64,000 nt of DNA from Puccinia triticina (GCF_026914185.1 NC_070564.1:2790001-2854000), one strand, 5' to 3'. Shown: positions 1 through 11,945, counted from the stretch's first letter. The notes: generated from the sequence alone by a model not told the origin. Numbers and translations are program-made.

Positions 1-749
1 ATTTCTCCCTAACTCGTTTGAGTGTCCTGTGTGGTTCCATTTCCAAGCTCCCATGAACTGACATGAGCCATATAGCTACAGCCAGAAGTTGGAATAACAT
101 TTTGCTGGAAAAAATGAAGGGAATCCGCGGTCACATCCATTGGCTGGCAAACTTATCATGCCCAAACACATAGGCTTCCGTGAACTTGAAACGTCTCCAT
201 GTCACTCATAAAAATCATCACAGAGCGTGTGTGGACGATTCCCAAGCACGTCCGCTCAATGAAACTCACTGTCGCCGGCCTGACCCTGCTTGACCGGGCT
301 AGCCTCGATGCAGCGAGGTTGCATCAGCCACCTCGGCTCGACTTAGAGCAGCGCCATTTGTAACTGAGTCCGTCGCGGTTGCGTGTTTTGTGTGCTTTTA
401 TGTGTCTACACTTTGTGTCTCAAAAATTCGATGTAACTCAAACGAAGCTCTGTATTTGACGTTTGTAAAGTGAGAGTCAGGCCTTCGTTCTTGCACCCCA
501 AGTTTTGCCGGCACACATTATTGTGCGATGAGAACACCTTAGCCCGAGGACTGATTGTATAAATTTGCCAGGTTTCGTCAGCCTCGCATCAAAAACACAC
601 CGAAACGAAGATGTCAGAGCTGCTCTTGCATTTACAGTAAATAGATAAAGTATTTCAAGCTGCGTAAACATATATTTCGTTATTGCAATTTACTAGAGCA
701 AGTCAGTTCTTCCACCGGAATCAAAAGATCAATAATAGTCATGAAGTGA
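1..749. other. gene-free left edge / 3' flank of the JmjC gene
   Basis: No convincing coding region on either strand. Short open frames here have no recognisable family signature and no supporting splice structure. The stretch around 270-350 is more GC-rich than its surroundings, but I see no element ends, tRNA or hairpin that would name it. It lies downstream of the stop codon of the minus-strand JmjC gene. Confidence 0.6.
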
Positions 750-2441
750 TCAGAACCACATCGAGAGATTGATAGAAGGCGTTAGACTTTTCATACTATG
801 CCACCATCTGCCGAGAGAAAAAGAGCACATAAGAAGCACAGAAGATCAGAGGGACAATACAAAAATAACGAGTTTTAGCCAGAGGTCGAGAGACTTACCC
901 GGGTGGCATCACTAGCATATCCCCTTCGTCGAGAATAATTTGGAGGGCCTCGGGCATGACCTTATCCACGAAGTGTGGAAAGCGGTGCCGGAATTCTCCC
1001 AGACGATCTTTCTCAACCGAGCCAAACACATCGACTTGGGAAGTGTTTGTCATATAGTTTGCTTGAAGGGTGTCTCTATCTTGAGCTTCTTCCAGGTGGT
1101 CGGAATCTTGGTCGCCAGTAGGAGTACCATAGGGGTACATCTCAGTCGTGAACTTGCGATCGGCTACCCAGACGTACTTGCGGCCGGCAATTTGAGCTGT
1201 TCATACCTTTTGAGCCAGTCAGGTTCAGCCCACATTTCTGTCTGATATGTGTCTAGAATAATGATGTGATAAATGGGATACCATAGCAGTTGTAGTAAGG
1301 ATCAACATGCGCCGGGCTGACAGTCCCAGCTGGGCCCAACCAGACATTCAAAATCACTCCATCCTCTACATCGGGTCTCGGCCGATCGTGCGGTGGCAGA
1401 TCACAGTATACGTATTCAGGAAGTTCGATATCGTCTTTCAACTGGGGGAACTGATTGAACACGTTATATTGTGCGAGGTAGACCAATCGATCGGGATCGC
1501 AGTCATTCAATTGATTCAAGAAATCCCCCCATGACATGATTGTCTGACTCCAATCTTCCTCGGCGTACGTCTTCCCCACTTCCACTGGAACCACTCTGCC
1601 GGGACCAGCGACGGCTTTCAAGTAGTCAATACTTTGCCAGCGGTTAGTCGACAATGCCTTCCAGTCTTTGCAGTATCCTTTGATCACGAATGGGGAGTTG
1701 TGAGTAGATTTAACGAAGGCTTCAGTGCTTGGAGCGATGATAAATGTGGGCATGGGATTGATCACGATCGGTGTAGAGACTGGATTCGACCCTTCGGAGG
1801 TTTTTCGCCTTTTTTCGGGCCGCACGTCCGCTTCTTGAGGGTCTCCAGATGGTTTGATACAATCTGTTTGGATCGATCCGATCAGGAAGAAGATGGCGGC
1901 ACGACGACCTCTTCCGGGCGCGCCAGAAATGATCAAGGCCATGTCCAACAGTCTGATCATCTCCATCCAATCGATTGCATCGTTGCCATTTCCTGAGCCT
2001 CGATGCGCGAAGATTGTGCTTACTTTAAGCAGGATGGAGTCCGTATAGAGCTGTCTCCAATGCGTCGGAACCTCCTTGTAAACATACGACGACAGCTTTT
2101 CATCCGACAAAATCAACAGCGCTTCTGCCGTGGCTACCGCTTCTTCGCTAACTCGTCCTAATCTCTCCAGAGAGTTTCCATCCTGGGATTGATTCAGCAG
2201 TGATTGGCATACGGATTTCAGCTGGAATTGGATCGACGGGTCGCACTGCTTCAAATCTACAAAAAGTTTTGATGTTGGCCATCAGCTGGGGGTGCCATTA
2301 TTAGAAGGTTTTTAGTTTGTTTTGGAACAATATGATTTCGAGCTTACCACACAGGTCGTGTATTCTTGACCACAGCTCTGTGAGCTTCCAATGGATTTCC
2401 ATGTGGTCGGTATCCGGAATGTGGTGCTTGTTGCCTCCCAT
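750..2441 (-). CDS. JmjC-domain protein, JMJD5/KDM8-like Fe(II)/2-oxoglutarate oxygenase
   Basis: Model: complement(750..807, 899..1196, 1282..2256, 2348..2441), 474 aa. All three introns (91, 85 and 91 nt) have GT..AG ends and the exon sum is a multiple of three. The C-terminal half is a cupin/JmjC fold. The iron-binding HxD pair is in SPAHVDPYYN (about H348 and D350). After the first intron come AQIAGRKYVWV and NTSQVDVF, typical of the JMJD5 family. The distal iron ligand is H459 in PPGWWHSMKSL, encoded by the last small exon. The N-terminal ~200 residues are mostly helical with a basic stretch (PEKRRKTSE), a possible nuclear signal. Family members are 2-oxoglutarate-dependent hydroxylases acting on Arg of partner proteins and have been debated as histone demethylases; the substrate here is unknown. 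The start is the first in-frame ATG after the upstream frame opens; a further 5' exon cannot be excluded. All three metal ligands are present, so activity is plausible. Confidence 0.9.
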
Positions 2442-2811
2442 TGCTGTGCTCGCTAAATATTCAAAGCGCGCGCAGCGCGCACTCAACGCCCATCTCAGCA
2501 AGCATCTGAAAAAGCACCTAATCTTGAGATTGAGAACTGGATAACTTCCGGTGGGCTAAAAAACTGAAAGGCAAATCTAAAGGGCAAGGTTAAATTTTGC
2601 TGGCTGGTGAAACTTGACCGAGATCAAGTTTTCACCAGCAGACAAGGTTTAGGGCCTCCCGCTAAATCTAGCAGAAGTCTCATGGATAGTTGTGTGGGTC
2701 ATGCTTTCTTTCCACATTTACTAAGCCCCAACAGCAATCTCTTAGAGGGGGTTCACAATAGGATGAGAATAGAATTTTGAGTCAAGTCTAAAGCATTTAT
2801 TGACAAATTCT
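2442..2811. promoter_or_regulatory. upstream region of the JmjC gene
   Basis: About 370 bp between the JmjC start codon and the 8-bp TSD of the neighbouring hairpin transposon. It should contain the promoter and 5' UTR on the minus strand. I see an imperfect inverted repeat around 2597-2645 (TTGCTGGCTGGTGAAACTTG facing AAGTTTTCACCAGCAGACAA), but no motif I can assign to a named regulator. Confidence 0.4.
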
Positions 2812-2819
2812 TAAAAATA

Positions 2820-3712
2820 GGGGCAGGCTAAATCCACACCAAAAAATTACTACATCCACTCCAAAAATGGAGTGAACAGTAGTCCACTCCAACTTTCATT
2901 GGAGTGAACCATAGTCTACTCCAAATTTTGTTGGAGTGAACAAAATTACACTCCAAAAAAGCCTGTTTTTTGGAGTGTACCCATAATGCACTCCAAAAAT
3001 TTTGGAGTAAACCCAATTCCACTCCAAAAATAATTTCTCCAAGGTGAAATGATTCATTTTTTTGGAGTGCACAGATTTTCACTCCAAATTTATTGGAGTG
3101 GTTTTCAACAGTATTGCAGTAAAATAAGTCAGGGTTCTTAAAAAGGAATGAAAACTTATGTCAGCATCATATATGTACTTAAAATACATCAAAAATTATG
3201 TATGTAAAATGTTTTCAGTTTCTACAATGACTAAAACCTGAACCAGAAATAAATTAAAAGGGATTAAATTTGGTTGGTTCATGTCACCTGCCTACTACTG
3301 CCCTAAAGTTTTCCTGGTACTCCACCCCAAGAACTTGGAATATACATTTTTCAAAGTTACATGCAAGTTTCAATTGTACAGATTTAAAATTGCCTTTTTT
3401 TAAATTTGAGAAACCTTAAACCACTCCAATAAATTTGGAATGAGCATCTGTGCATTCCAAAAAAAAAAAAAAAAAAAAAAAAAAACTGCCTGGAAAAAAT
3501 ATTTTTGGAGTGGAATTCAGTTTACTCCAAAATTTTTGGAGTGCATCATGGTGACACTCCAAAAAACAGGCTTTTTTGGAGTGTAATTTTGTTCACTCCA
3601 ACAAAATTTGGAGTAGACTATGGTTCACTCCAATGAAAGTTGGAGTGGACTACTGTTCACTCCATTTTTGGAGTGGATGTAGTAATTTTTTGGTGTGGAT
3701 TTAGCCTGCCCC
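2820..3712. mobile_element. non-autonomous hairpin transposon (hAT-sized 8-bp TSD)
   Basis: Terminal inverted repeats begin GGGGCAGGCTAAATCCACAC at 2820 and end with the reverse complement at 3712. The flanks are an exact 8-bp direct repeat TAAAAATA (2812-2819 and 3713-3720). The arms are inverted copies for roughly 250 bp. They are studded with a short palindromic motif built from CACTCCAA and TTGGAGTG, recurring every 30-40 bp. A poly-A run of about 24 nt lies at 3461-3484. No transposase frame. The 8-bp duplication fits hAT, but other superfamilies also make 8-bp TSDs, so the superfamily is inferred. Confidence 0.88.
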
Positions 3713-3923
3713 TAAAAATATGACAAGATGTTCAGGATTGGGTGTTTCCTCAAAATCAGATCAACTTGTTCATTTTTTGAAAAATTGTTCATAAAGGCCT
3801 TAAAATTGACTCTAAAACTTTATTTTTATTAAAATACATTATCACAAAAGTTACAATATACAAGCGTGTAGTTTTGGAAATGGTAATACAAGAGAAGGGT
3901 TGGGAGAGAGAGTAAGGGATGAG

Positions 3924-4807
3924 TCAGTCCAAGTTGGTAATCAGGACGATCAAACTGATCTGAATAGTTGCTACGGCAGCCGCCATCAAGAGCACAAAAT
4001 CGCCCGGGGTTCGGTACTCTCGACCCCATATCCTCGGACCTCGAGCTTGATCCGGGTCCAGTCCAGTCGGCTCAGGGAAATGCGCGTCTGCGAAATCGTG
4101 ATTCAGTCTCCGACGACGGATGTAAGATATGACGAGGATCAGTACGGACAAGGCCGCGAATTCTAGGCCAACTAGCCAAGCATGCAGAAAACGAGTGCAT
4201 CATTATTCAAGGTGTGCCTCTGACCAAGCGAGTACTTACTTTGGGATAGCTCTTTGCGGAACATTTTAGTGATCGTGAGTGCAAAAAACGAGCACCCGAG
4301 CGCAGTGCGTAGGTAAGCGCCTGGAACGAGGAATGCGTCAGGAAAGGGCGAGCTTGTAGCGAGAAATGTTTCAGAAGTGTTTAAGGATGAGGGCTGACCA
4401 TCAAACGTTCGTTGCCGGGCGCGCCATTCTGTCAGCTCATCAAGGTCCTCAACGATCAGGCTTCCGCTGCGATGACCACGGTAAAGATGGCGCCGATGGT
4501 CGCAATTAGATGGTGGCCGGGGACCTGCGGCCTCCGAGTCGCAGCGACTGATGGCATCATCCTCGGCTGGTTGGTGGTGCTGATTGGGTGGCGCTATCGG
4601 GCCATCCTCAGCCGTAACGGAAACCGGGGGAAATGGTCTTGAAGGGCCGGAGGATATGGGAGCTTGGTGTGTCGCTGATGCCATTGTCTGGATATGTACT
4701 TGAAGGGTGACTGTTGTGGTTCTGGTCTGGTGGATCGAGGTGACACTGAATCGTTCTGCCTGGGTACACTCTCGGGTCGGTTGGCGGCTGGCCCCGGCGC
4801 GGCCCAT
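3924..4807 (-). CDS. DUF202-domain integral membrane protein
   Basis: Model: complement(3924..4171, 4240..4320, 4399..4807), 245 aa, introns of 68 and 78 nt. Splicing the 78-nt intron joins ARQRTFDG to AYLRTALG, recreating the fungal DUF202 signature (RTFDGAYLRTALG followed by a membrane helix). Three hydrophobic segments follow: about ALGCSFFALTITKMF, IGLEFAALSVLILVISYI before RRRR, and a C-terminal VLLMAAAVATIQISLIVLI. The N-terminal ~115 residues are low-complexity and Pro/His/Ser-rich, probably disordered and cytosolic. DUF202 proteins are small multi-pass membrane proteins; the same domain ends the VTC polyphosphate polymerase subunits, but no catalytic domain is present here. The first intron is 3n long without a stop, so an unspliced reading would add 26 residues in the middle of the motif. 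An alternative acceptor 9 nt downstream of 4171 also keeps frame. A second possible start is at 4684. Confidence 0.8.
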
Positions 4808-4940
4808 GTCGGCTGACTCACTCACTCAGACGCGTCGCGCGATTGATCGACATCCAAATTCTTGCATCCTCAGGACCAGGTTCACCGAGGCATACCAAAC
4901 CCCGCACGGCTGGTGAACACACCTCCGGAACCTAGGAGGG
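4808..4940. promoter_or_regulatory. 133-bp divergent promoter between DUF202 and F-BAR genes
   Basis: The two start codons point away from each other with only 133 bp between them, so both 5' UTRs and core promoters must share this segment or lie partly inside the N-terminal coding regions. No clear TATA box is visible. If the internal ATG at 4684 of the DUF202 gene is the real start, the shared space grows to about 256 bp. Confidence 0.5.
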
Positions 4941-7040
4941 ATGGCCAGACTAGCAAACTTGTTCAACAAAGTCCATCTCCAATTTCCTCAAGCCGAACAT
5001 CATCACGACAAGCATCCAGACCCGCCGTCTCCTCAAGCCCAACGGCCAGACTATTATCCATCCCCCGGCAATCACATCCACAGACCTCAAGGCGCACATG
5101 ATTGCGGATATCAGGACTCGATGCAAGATTTTTGCAACGCGTTTTGGGGCGATGCCGGATATGAGGTGTTGATGTCTCGAGTGAAACAGTCCTCCAGAAT
5201 GCTAGAAGATCTCAAGACTTGGTACAAGGAACGATCGGCGATCGAACTGGAGTACTCGAAAAAGCTCTTCAGGCTCAGTAAATCTCCCGTCCTAGCTAGC
5301 GCTGCCGCGAACCTCGAACCGATCGGCTTGAAATCCGCGCTCGATTCCATTCGTATCAGTACTGAGAAATCAGCTCATTGTCACGCTGAGTTATCTGGCA
5401 CTTTCAAGACAGCCTTATACGAGAAGTTTGCTGCTTTCATCAGTACCCGCGATTCCGTTAAGAAGAATGTGTGTGTGCATTTTCCTTCACTTCGGAAGGT
5501 GCTTCATGATTCGAAATCCTGCCCTTTTGTTTAACCTTGCCATCCTTATCTCAATTCCAGCCCCAAGCTACAGTGGAAAAATTGCGGAAAATCCTGGTTG
5601 ATTTACAAGCGATGCATGAGAAAGTATGTCTGTTCCGTGTTCATTTTATTCCTGAGAGGAAAAAATATGAATTCCATCTCTTCGTTGGCAGATTTATTCT
5701 CAAATTTTGACTGAATTTTGACAGGCTAGGCGGCGGTTCGAATCAGATTCGATTGCGAAAAATGGTTATGTAACTCAGCTCCAATTAGTCCAAGGTCGTG
5801 ATTCAGACAAGGTGTCCAACAAGCTCGACAAAGTCCACATGAGTATCAAAATTACTGGTACGAACCTCAAATTAATGTGAGACGATTTGGGGCAGGAAGA
5901 TTGATTTTTTTTTCTTCATTCCAACCACAGAAAAAGAATACCGGACTCACAACAAAAACTTCCAGGAAACCATCAACGAGTGGAACACCCAATGGAAACT
6001 GTTCTGCGATGTCAGTTGTTTAGAGTTGCTGCAAGGATCGATGCCGTTTGCTAACAACCGTATTGCACCGTGCGTAGTTGATTCAAGACCTTGAGGAAGA
6101 CCGGATTGATTTTGTCAGAAACACCTTTTGGGACTATGCAAATGCCGTATCTGCAATCTGCGTTGCTGAAGACGAGGTGCCTATATTGTCGATTTTGCAA
6201 AGCCTTCCTACGAGACTTGGTATTGATTTGAGATTTTTACCGACTTTTCAGCAATGTGAGTGTATCCGACAATCTCTCGAGCGTTGCGATGCGAGCAAGG
6301 ATGTTAGAAGCTACGTTCGTCAAGCAGCTACGGGGAATGAATACACTTGTGAGTATTCCGCGGTCATAACCATTCCTCCAGAGGACCAACCTTATGAAGT
6401 CCTTTCCTCTTTCTTAGTGGCACCCTGCTTTGTCGACTATACAGCTGGTGAAATTCCCCGTCCAGTCGCAGTACTCGCCGCCAATTTCATCCGAACGTCG
6501 ACACGGAAGCCTGAGGATACGACGCTTGTACCGTTGAGCAAGCCTCTCCAAGGGATGGTCCAATCAATCAAAGCCGGGCCGCCCCTGCCCCCGGAAGCCC
6601 ACGGCCCCAACGGAAAGAATGCGAGCACCGCATGGGAAAACAAAAACAAGATCAAGCGGGGGGGCGTGATTGCGGAAGCAGTGGCAAGCATGAGTCTCAA
6701 CAACATCCAAAACGTCAACCCCAATCCACCCGAACGGAACACCGATCTCACGGCCGATAACTTAGACCATCTCCAGCGGATCATCGGCCACTCTCATACT
6801 CAGCCCGGGCTTGTCTATCCATCCGACCGCCCAAGTAATGAACAGCCCCCGAACCCATACCGCAGTCCTCAATATGCTCATCCAGTGGCTTACCATCAAC
6901 CTCACAACCATCCAAGCCTTGATGGTGGTCACATTGCCGCCCAGAACTCTCAATCAATTTATGAGGGAAACAATAAGAAATCCTTGCCATTGACACCGAT
7001 CAACCTCAATGATCGGCCTCTTCCTCCTCCGCCCATCTGA
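4941..7040 (+). CDS. F-BAR domain protein (Cdc15/Imp2/Hof1-like), no SH3 domain
   Basis: Model: join(4941..5468, 5561..5623, 5725..5857, 5931..6010, 6078..6176, 6252..6348, 6418..7040), 540 aa; every intron is GT..AG and the exon sum is 3n. The FCH/F-BAR domain runs from about residue 54 to 335: FCNAFWGDAGYEVLMSRVKQ, then KTWYKERSAIELEYSKKL, then coiled-coil helices (VEKLRKILVDLQAMHEK, EEDRIDFVRNTFWDYANAVS) and the closing CECIRQSLERCDASKDV. Such proteins bind and bend the plasma membrane and organise the cytokinetic ring or septum in fungi. The C-terminal ~200 residues look disordered and end in a proline-rich tail (DRPLPPPPI). Cdc15, Imp2 and Hof1 normally end in SH3, which is absent; the Pro-rich tail could be an SH3 ligand instead. 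Introns 6177-6251 and 6349-6417 are 75 and 69 nt, 3n and stop-free. I removed them because they have good splice ends and interrupt the conserved CE..IR..LE.CD segment and the following linker. Confidence 0.88.
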
Positions 7041-8184
7041 CTCCCTGCCATGGCCGTTTTCTGCTCTTCCTTAGTCATTAGCCAATGCTCGCTCACTTTC
7101 CCTACTGTATTTGTAAGCTATCTATAAAAACAACTCGCGCAAATCCTGCTAATTTAAATAATGGCATCATACGTTGTATCCGTATTGTAACCTGCAGATA
7201 AAGAATCAGTCGACTCCGTTGTGATAGGTTTCATCCTTCCTTACATCCAAGCCCCTTTTCTTCAGATCATTAGCGATATTAGAAATAGACCCAGAGGGTA
7301 TCATGTTCGTGTTTGTATCGGGGAGATTAAATTGGGTATGCGGAGGACTTTGGTCAAATTAGTTGTATGCAAAATCAAAATATGTACGTATGTGAATCAA
7401 AAATCCCAATAATAATGATATTAAAAGGTTAGGGAAAGCATCCAGGCACTCAGTTATAATTCCTCTCTTTTATGTTTGTTTCCTGTGGGTCTAATCCCGG
7501 AGTCCTAGTGCGCAATGTCCAATCAAACCAGAGACCACGGTGGCTTTGCCACTGCACTCTCCTAACTTAACACAAGTCTCCCACTTCAGAGGGCCCTGGT
7601 ACAGCCTGGGCTGGTGCAAAGCGCGAACTCCGACGGAGTGACTTGGGACTAATGTCCACATTTTGGCCTGAGAGATTCCAATCTTACAATGAGTTTTGCT
7701 GGTGCTTTTGTGCTTTTCCCATTTTGACCCTGTTCCCAAAGGGCCCCATGTATGCCCTTTGGACCATGAGACTCACCTCACTCTTCCTTATCTTTTGCCA
7801 CTACACACATGCTGGGAAGTCCATGCATCCTCATCCCACAACCCGTCAAACTTATAGAGTTTGAGGTGTCTTCAGGGTATTCTGAGCTGTATCATGTGAA
7901 TGTATTGAACTAGCTGAGAAAAACAGTACAGCATTCAATTCATTCCCCAGGAGCCAAGCTCTGTTTTAGATGCCTTGGCCAGTCAAGCTCGTGCCACCAA
8001 TCCTCATTTTGAGGATAGGGACCAGGAGCTAGCATGGCAGGCTCTTATTCCCCTTCACGGCTCAACTGGAGGTGGGCTACTTTTTGTTGTGCAAGGGGTG
8101 AAAGATAAAAACCAATTCAAAAGCCACAAACACCTGGAAGTTGAACTCTCAGGCAAAATGTATGCCATTAGTCATCAGCCTCTC
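7041..8184. other. gene-free spacer downstream of the F-BAR gene
   Basis: Contains the 3' UTR of the F-BAR gene and then repeat-like DNA with no supported gene. Short open frames on both strands around 7490-7860 and 7975-8180 have no family signature. The segment ends at the 8-bp TSD (8185-8192) of the first hAT element. Confidence 0.6.
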
Positions 8185-8192
8185 CTACAGAG

Positions 8193-11100
8193 TAAAGAAT
8201 GTCAACCGGTACCCCTGGGGCGGTACCCGGTACTGCTTGGCGGGTACCTTTTGCACCCCCCGCGCACCCGCGCAGCGGTCCCGGGTGCGGTACCAGGTAC
8301 ATGGTTTTGGCTTCCAAAGCGGTGTGGTACCCGGATACCGCTCCAAGTACCGCCCAGCTGGTATCAAAGGGGGTGCGGTACCCGGGTACCAAGTACCCCC
8401 CAGATCGTACCATGGTCCCGCAGCTGGGTAGCCTGTGACATGTGAAATACACAACACTGTCATCAAGCCAGGGCCTGATATCCCTGATCGGTCCATATAT
8501 CTACATACCTTTCCTTCACCGCTCAACCAATCAGCAACCATGGCGTCCACCCGGAAACAACACAAAACTCAATCCTCGGGGGCGTCTTCAGCCCAAGATG
8601 ATGCGGGAGAAGAAAACGATACAAATCCAGTTAGCACAGAAAACGATACCAATTTATCAACCAGCACCAAGCAACCATCAGTAGAAGCTTCAGGAATCAC
8701 CGACGAGGAGGAGTTGAGTGAGTGTGACCAAATCTCTTCAATTTATACTAGCGCCCTCTTACAAATGATTCTTTGCATTTAGAACGAGCTCGGAAGGTTG
8801 CCAAGAATGGTGTTAGCACAAGCTATAATTCGTACGACGTACCCGTCCTTTCCAATCAATTGGACAAGCACGGCAGGCGCATGATAGCTTATCCTTGCAA
8901 AATGTAAGCAATCTGTTTTCATTGGCCATTTTTTGATCTTAATTGACTTTTGGCTTCAGATGTGGAACAAAGATCAATCGTCCGACGTCGGACACCTCTT
9001 GCAGCAATCTAAACAAACATGCATCGATCTGCGAACGCAAACTCCGTGAAGCTGAATCCACACAAAAATTGGGTGCTCTAGGAATTAAAGGCACCGGAGA
9101 CGTGCAACCAAAGGAGGTAAGCTATTTATTTCTTTGTTCTATGTCAGGAAAGTGACTTTCAACATTTCTAGGTTCCCCAACTATGCGCAATATGGTGTGC
9201 CAAAGCCGCTCGGCCATTTTCTGCGCTTGTGGATGCTAGCCACAAAGCCATCCTCCATCCAACCGTTGTCAAACATTTACCTCGACCACATGATGTTTCA
9301 AGAGATATTCATCTGCTTTACTCGGCAGTACAACACAATTACTGCACTGTTTTGAACGTGAGTTGACTCTTTTTTACTTTTCATTCTTGAGCTTTCTAAC
9401 ATTTCAAATATGTAGGTGCACAAAGGAGCGTTATATCTAGGAGTTGATGTGTGGCAGTCGCCAAACGGATTCGATATCCTGGGCACGGTTATCTACCGAT
9501 TAACAGAAAGCGATGTTGGTGATATAAAACTTGAGGCTATGCCACTTGATTTTGTTCGCCTTTCTTGTAGCCACACGGGCGAATACTTGGCGAAGACGGT
9601 AGCTCTAGTCGTGGAAAAATTTGGGATTCAGGACAAGGTGACCATTTTTCCTTCATCGCCGATGCCTGTTTTTTTTTGTTTCACTTTATTCAATACTTAC
9701 AAAACATTTTTATTTTTAGATATGTGGTCTTGTGAGCGACAACGCGAAAAATAACGAAGTCATGGTGAGGGAGCTCAAGAAATTTAAGTGGCCACGGTTT
9801 AGAGGCGAGCCGCAATGGGTCCGCTGTTTTGCGCACATCCTCAACTTAATAGTCCAGGCGATTCTGCGGCCGTTTGGAAATAAGAAGCAGAAAAAAACTG
9901 GTAATACTGGAGGCTTGTCTCATGCGTATGTTGACTCGGGAGATTCAGAATTGGACGATGATGATGCACAGGCCCAAATCAGAATGTAAGTCTTGCTTTT
10001 TTTCCGTGTACTTCCGATTTAACATCTGTTGAATGTTTTCTATGCTACTCTAGTCTCGCCCAGGGCAACTGTGATGATCCTTCTCCCTTAACAGACGAAG
10101 CGAGCGATATCGAATCCCTTCATGGACAAGAAGATCCTGAACATGAGTCACTCGACATTGCCGACATTGAAGAAGCTAGTGAAGAAGATGAAAGTGATAC
10201 CTATACTACTGATACTTGCAAACTAACACTCGCAAAGGTATAAAAGCTTCACTTTTTTCAATTTCAAACTACATAAATATAAAACTAACTTTTTGGTATA
10301 GTTTCGTGCTATTGCTAAGAAATTACGGTTCTCGCCCAATTCAAAAGCCGAGTTTGTCGACACTTGTAAAGAGAAGGAGTGTAAGACTCCGCATAGTGTC
10401 GAAAGGGATGTATGTACTCGGTGGAACTCCACATTCTCTCAACTCAACAGCATACTTCGTTGTGAAGCTGCGATGTAAGTACTCTTCTTCGTTCTACTGA
10501 TGATTTGAATAACTTTTACTGAGTCACTATGATCCTGCATCATCAAAGTCTTGAGTGGCAGCGCGATAAGCGACATGGTATTGAGCGTTGATATTACTTG
10601 GACCAGTCGGATCTTAACTTAGGGCGTGATTTAGTCCATGTCCTGGGCCTATTCCAGGAATTAACACTTCAAGTATCCACCGCAGGATCGTCTCGCCTCT
10701 CAAACATTGTTGTCTACATTGACCAAATTACCAAGCATTTATCAACAGTTATCACTGATCACAATTACCCTCCGGCCCTCAGGAACGCCTGCCGATATGG
10801 ATTGAAGATCACAAACAAATACTATAGCCTAACTGACTCTTCTCCTCTCTACAGAATATCTATTTGTAAGTAATTTTCTCTTTCTGACTCTCTTTTACTC
10901 TGCCTAACAGATCTTTTAAATCTTTACAGTGATGCACCCGTCGTTTAAGGACGAGTACTTCAAGATGGCGAAATGGGAGCCCAAATGGATTTCGGAAGCA
11001 ATACGCCTGGGCCGGGAGATGTGGGTATTGTTCTACAAGCCCCAACCTCCAACTCCTCCCTCAACTGCTCCAACTTCGACCAAGGTAAGTCAGGTACTTC

Positions 11101-11937
11101 AATCCAAAAACAATTCTGCACGGCTGATCATTATTTGTTGTATTATTTAGAAGCCCGTGACTAGTATGCTTGCAGGCCTTGGAAGCGCTGCTGCTGCACG
11201 AGGGGGAGACTCCTCAACCGATGCATTCGATATGTGGCTCTCTGGAGGACTTATACTGGATGGCAACGAGCCAGTGAATCCTCTCAAGTGGTGGATTGCA
11301 CAGAAGCGTTCCGGCAACACGCATGGTGGTCTTGTTGATATGGCACTGGATGTTCTGAGTTGTCCAGGTAAGTTGGATATCAGCGAGCTTATTTCGATAC
11401 AAAAGCTGATTCCTTGATTGTCTTATACATTATAGCAACATCGGTTGATGTTGAACGAGCATTTAGCTTTGGTCGTGATTATGTCGCGGCAAAGCGACAC
11501 AGACTTACACCCCTCTCGATAAGTACGGGGATGACAGTGGCCTTCTACTTGAAGAAAAATATGATACAAGAAGGTGTCTTGGCCTCGTGGAAACAAGGTA
11601 TCGGTGAATCAAGGAAGATTGAAAAGAAGTTTAAAAAAAGAAAAGTTATCGTTGTAGATGAGGAATGATGCTTTAAATAAGTAGTTTAGCTATATACAAC
11701 TTGAATAAGAATTTATGGATGTCTGTGAAGTGAAAAAAAAGATTGGTGGATGCTCACGGAGCAAATACCGGAGGTGGTACCCGCGGTACCGGCTTTAAGT
11801 ACCGCTGGTACCCGCTTTATGTACCGCCAGTACCCGCCAAGCGGTGCCGGGTGCGGTGCCTGGTGCCTTTTTTTTGGGAAAAAGCGGTGCGGTACCCGGG
11901 TTCCAACCAGTACCCGGGTCTACTTTGACATTCTTTA
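8193..11937 (+). mobile_element. hAT transposon copy 1, 3745 bp, 8-bp TSD CTACAGAG
   Basis: Starts TAAAGAATGTCAA and ends with its reverse complement. It is flanked by exact duplications CTACAGAG at 8185-8192 and 11938-11945. Both subterminal regions (about 8205-8420 and 11770-11930) are GC-rich and packed with the palindrome GGTACC and its relatives, likely transposase-binding arrays (inference from other hAT elements). The single gene inside is a hAT transposase. Copy 2 at 21384 has the same layout. Confidence 0.95.
8540..11668 (+). pseudogene. hAT transposase, twelve exons, one premature stop
   Basis: Exons 8540-8717, 8783-8903, 8960-9116, 9172-9357, 9416-9637, 9720-9985, 10054-10237, 10302-10474, 10549-10865, 10930-11084, 11151-11367 and 11436-11668 join in frame to 803 codons including the stop, and match copy 2 (21655-24695) exon by exon. 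Exons 2 and 3 encode a BED-type zinc finger (PCKICGTK with HASIC). RNase H-fold landmarks are LGVDVWQSPNGF, LVSDNAKNNEVM and CFAHILNLIVQ. The C-terminal hAT dimerisation motif is VDVERAFSFGRDYV. A TGA at 10589-10591 in exon 9 stands where copy 2 has a sense codon, so this copy would give a truncated protein of about two thirds length. Without that stop the gene looks complete. The stop could be a sequencing error. Confidence 0.88.
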
Positions 11938-11945
11938 CTACAGAG

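Noticed and set aside
4172..4242. DUF202 frame ending at 4172 as a complete 217-aa protein
   Set aside because: The last 24 codons are intron; splicing at 4239/4172 restores a membrane helix and the conserved C-terminus.
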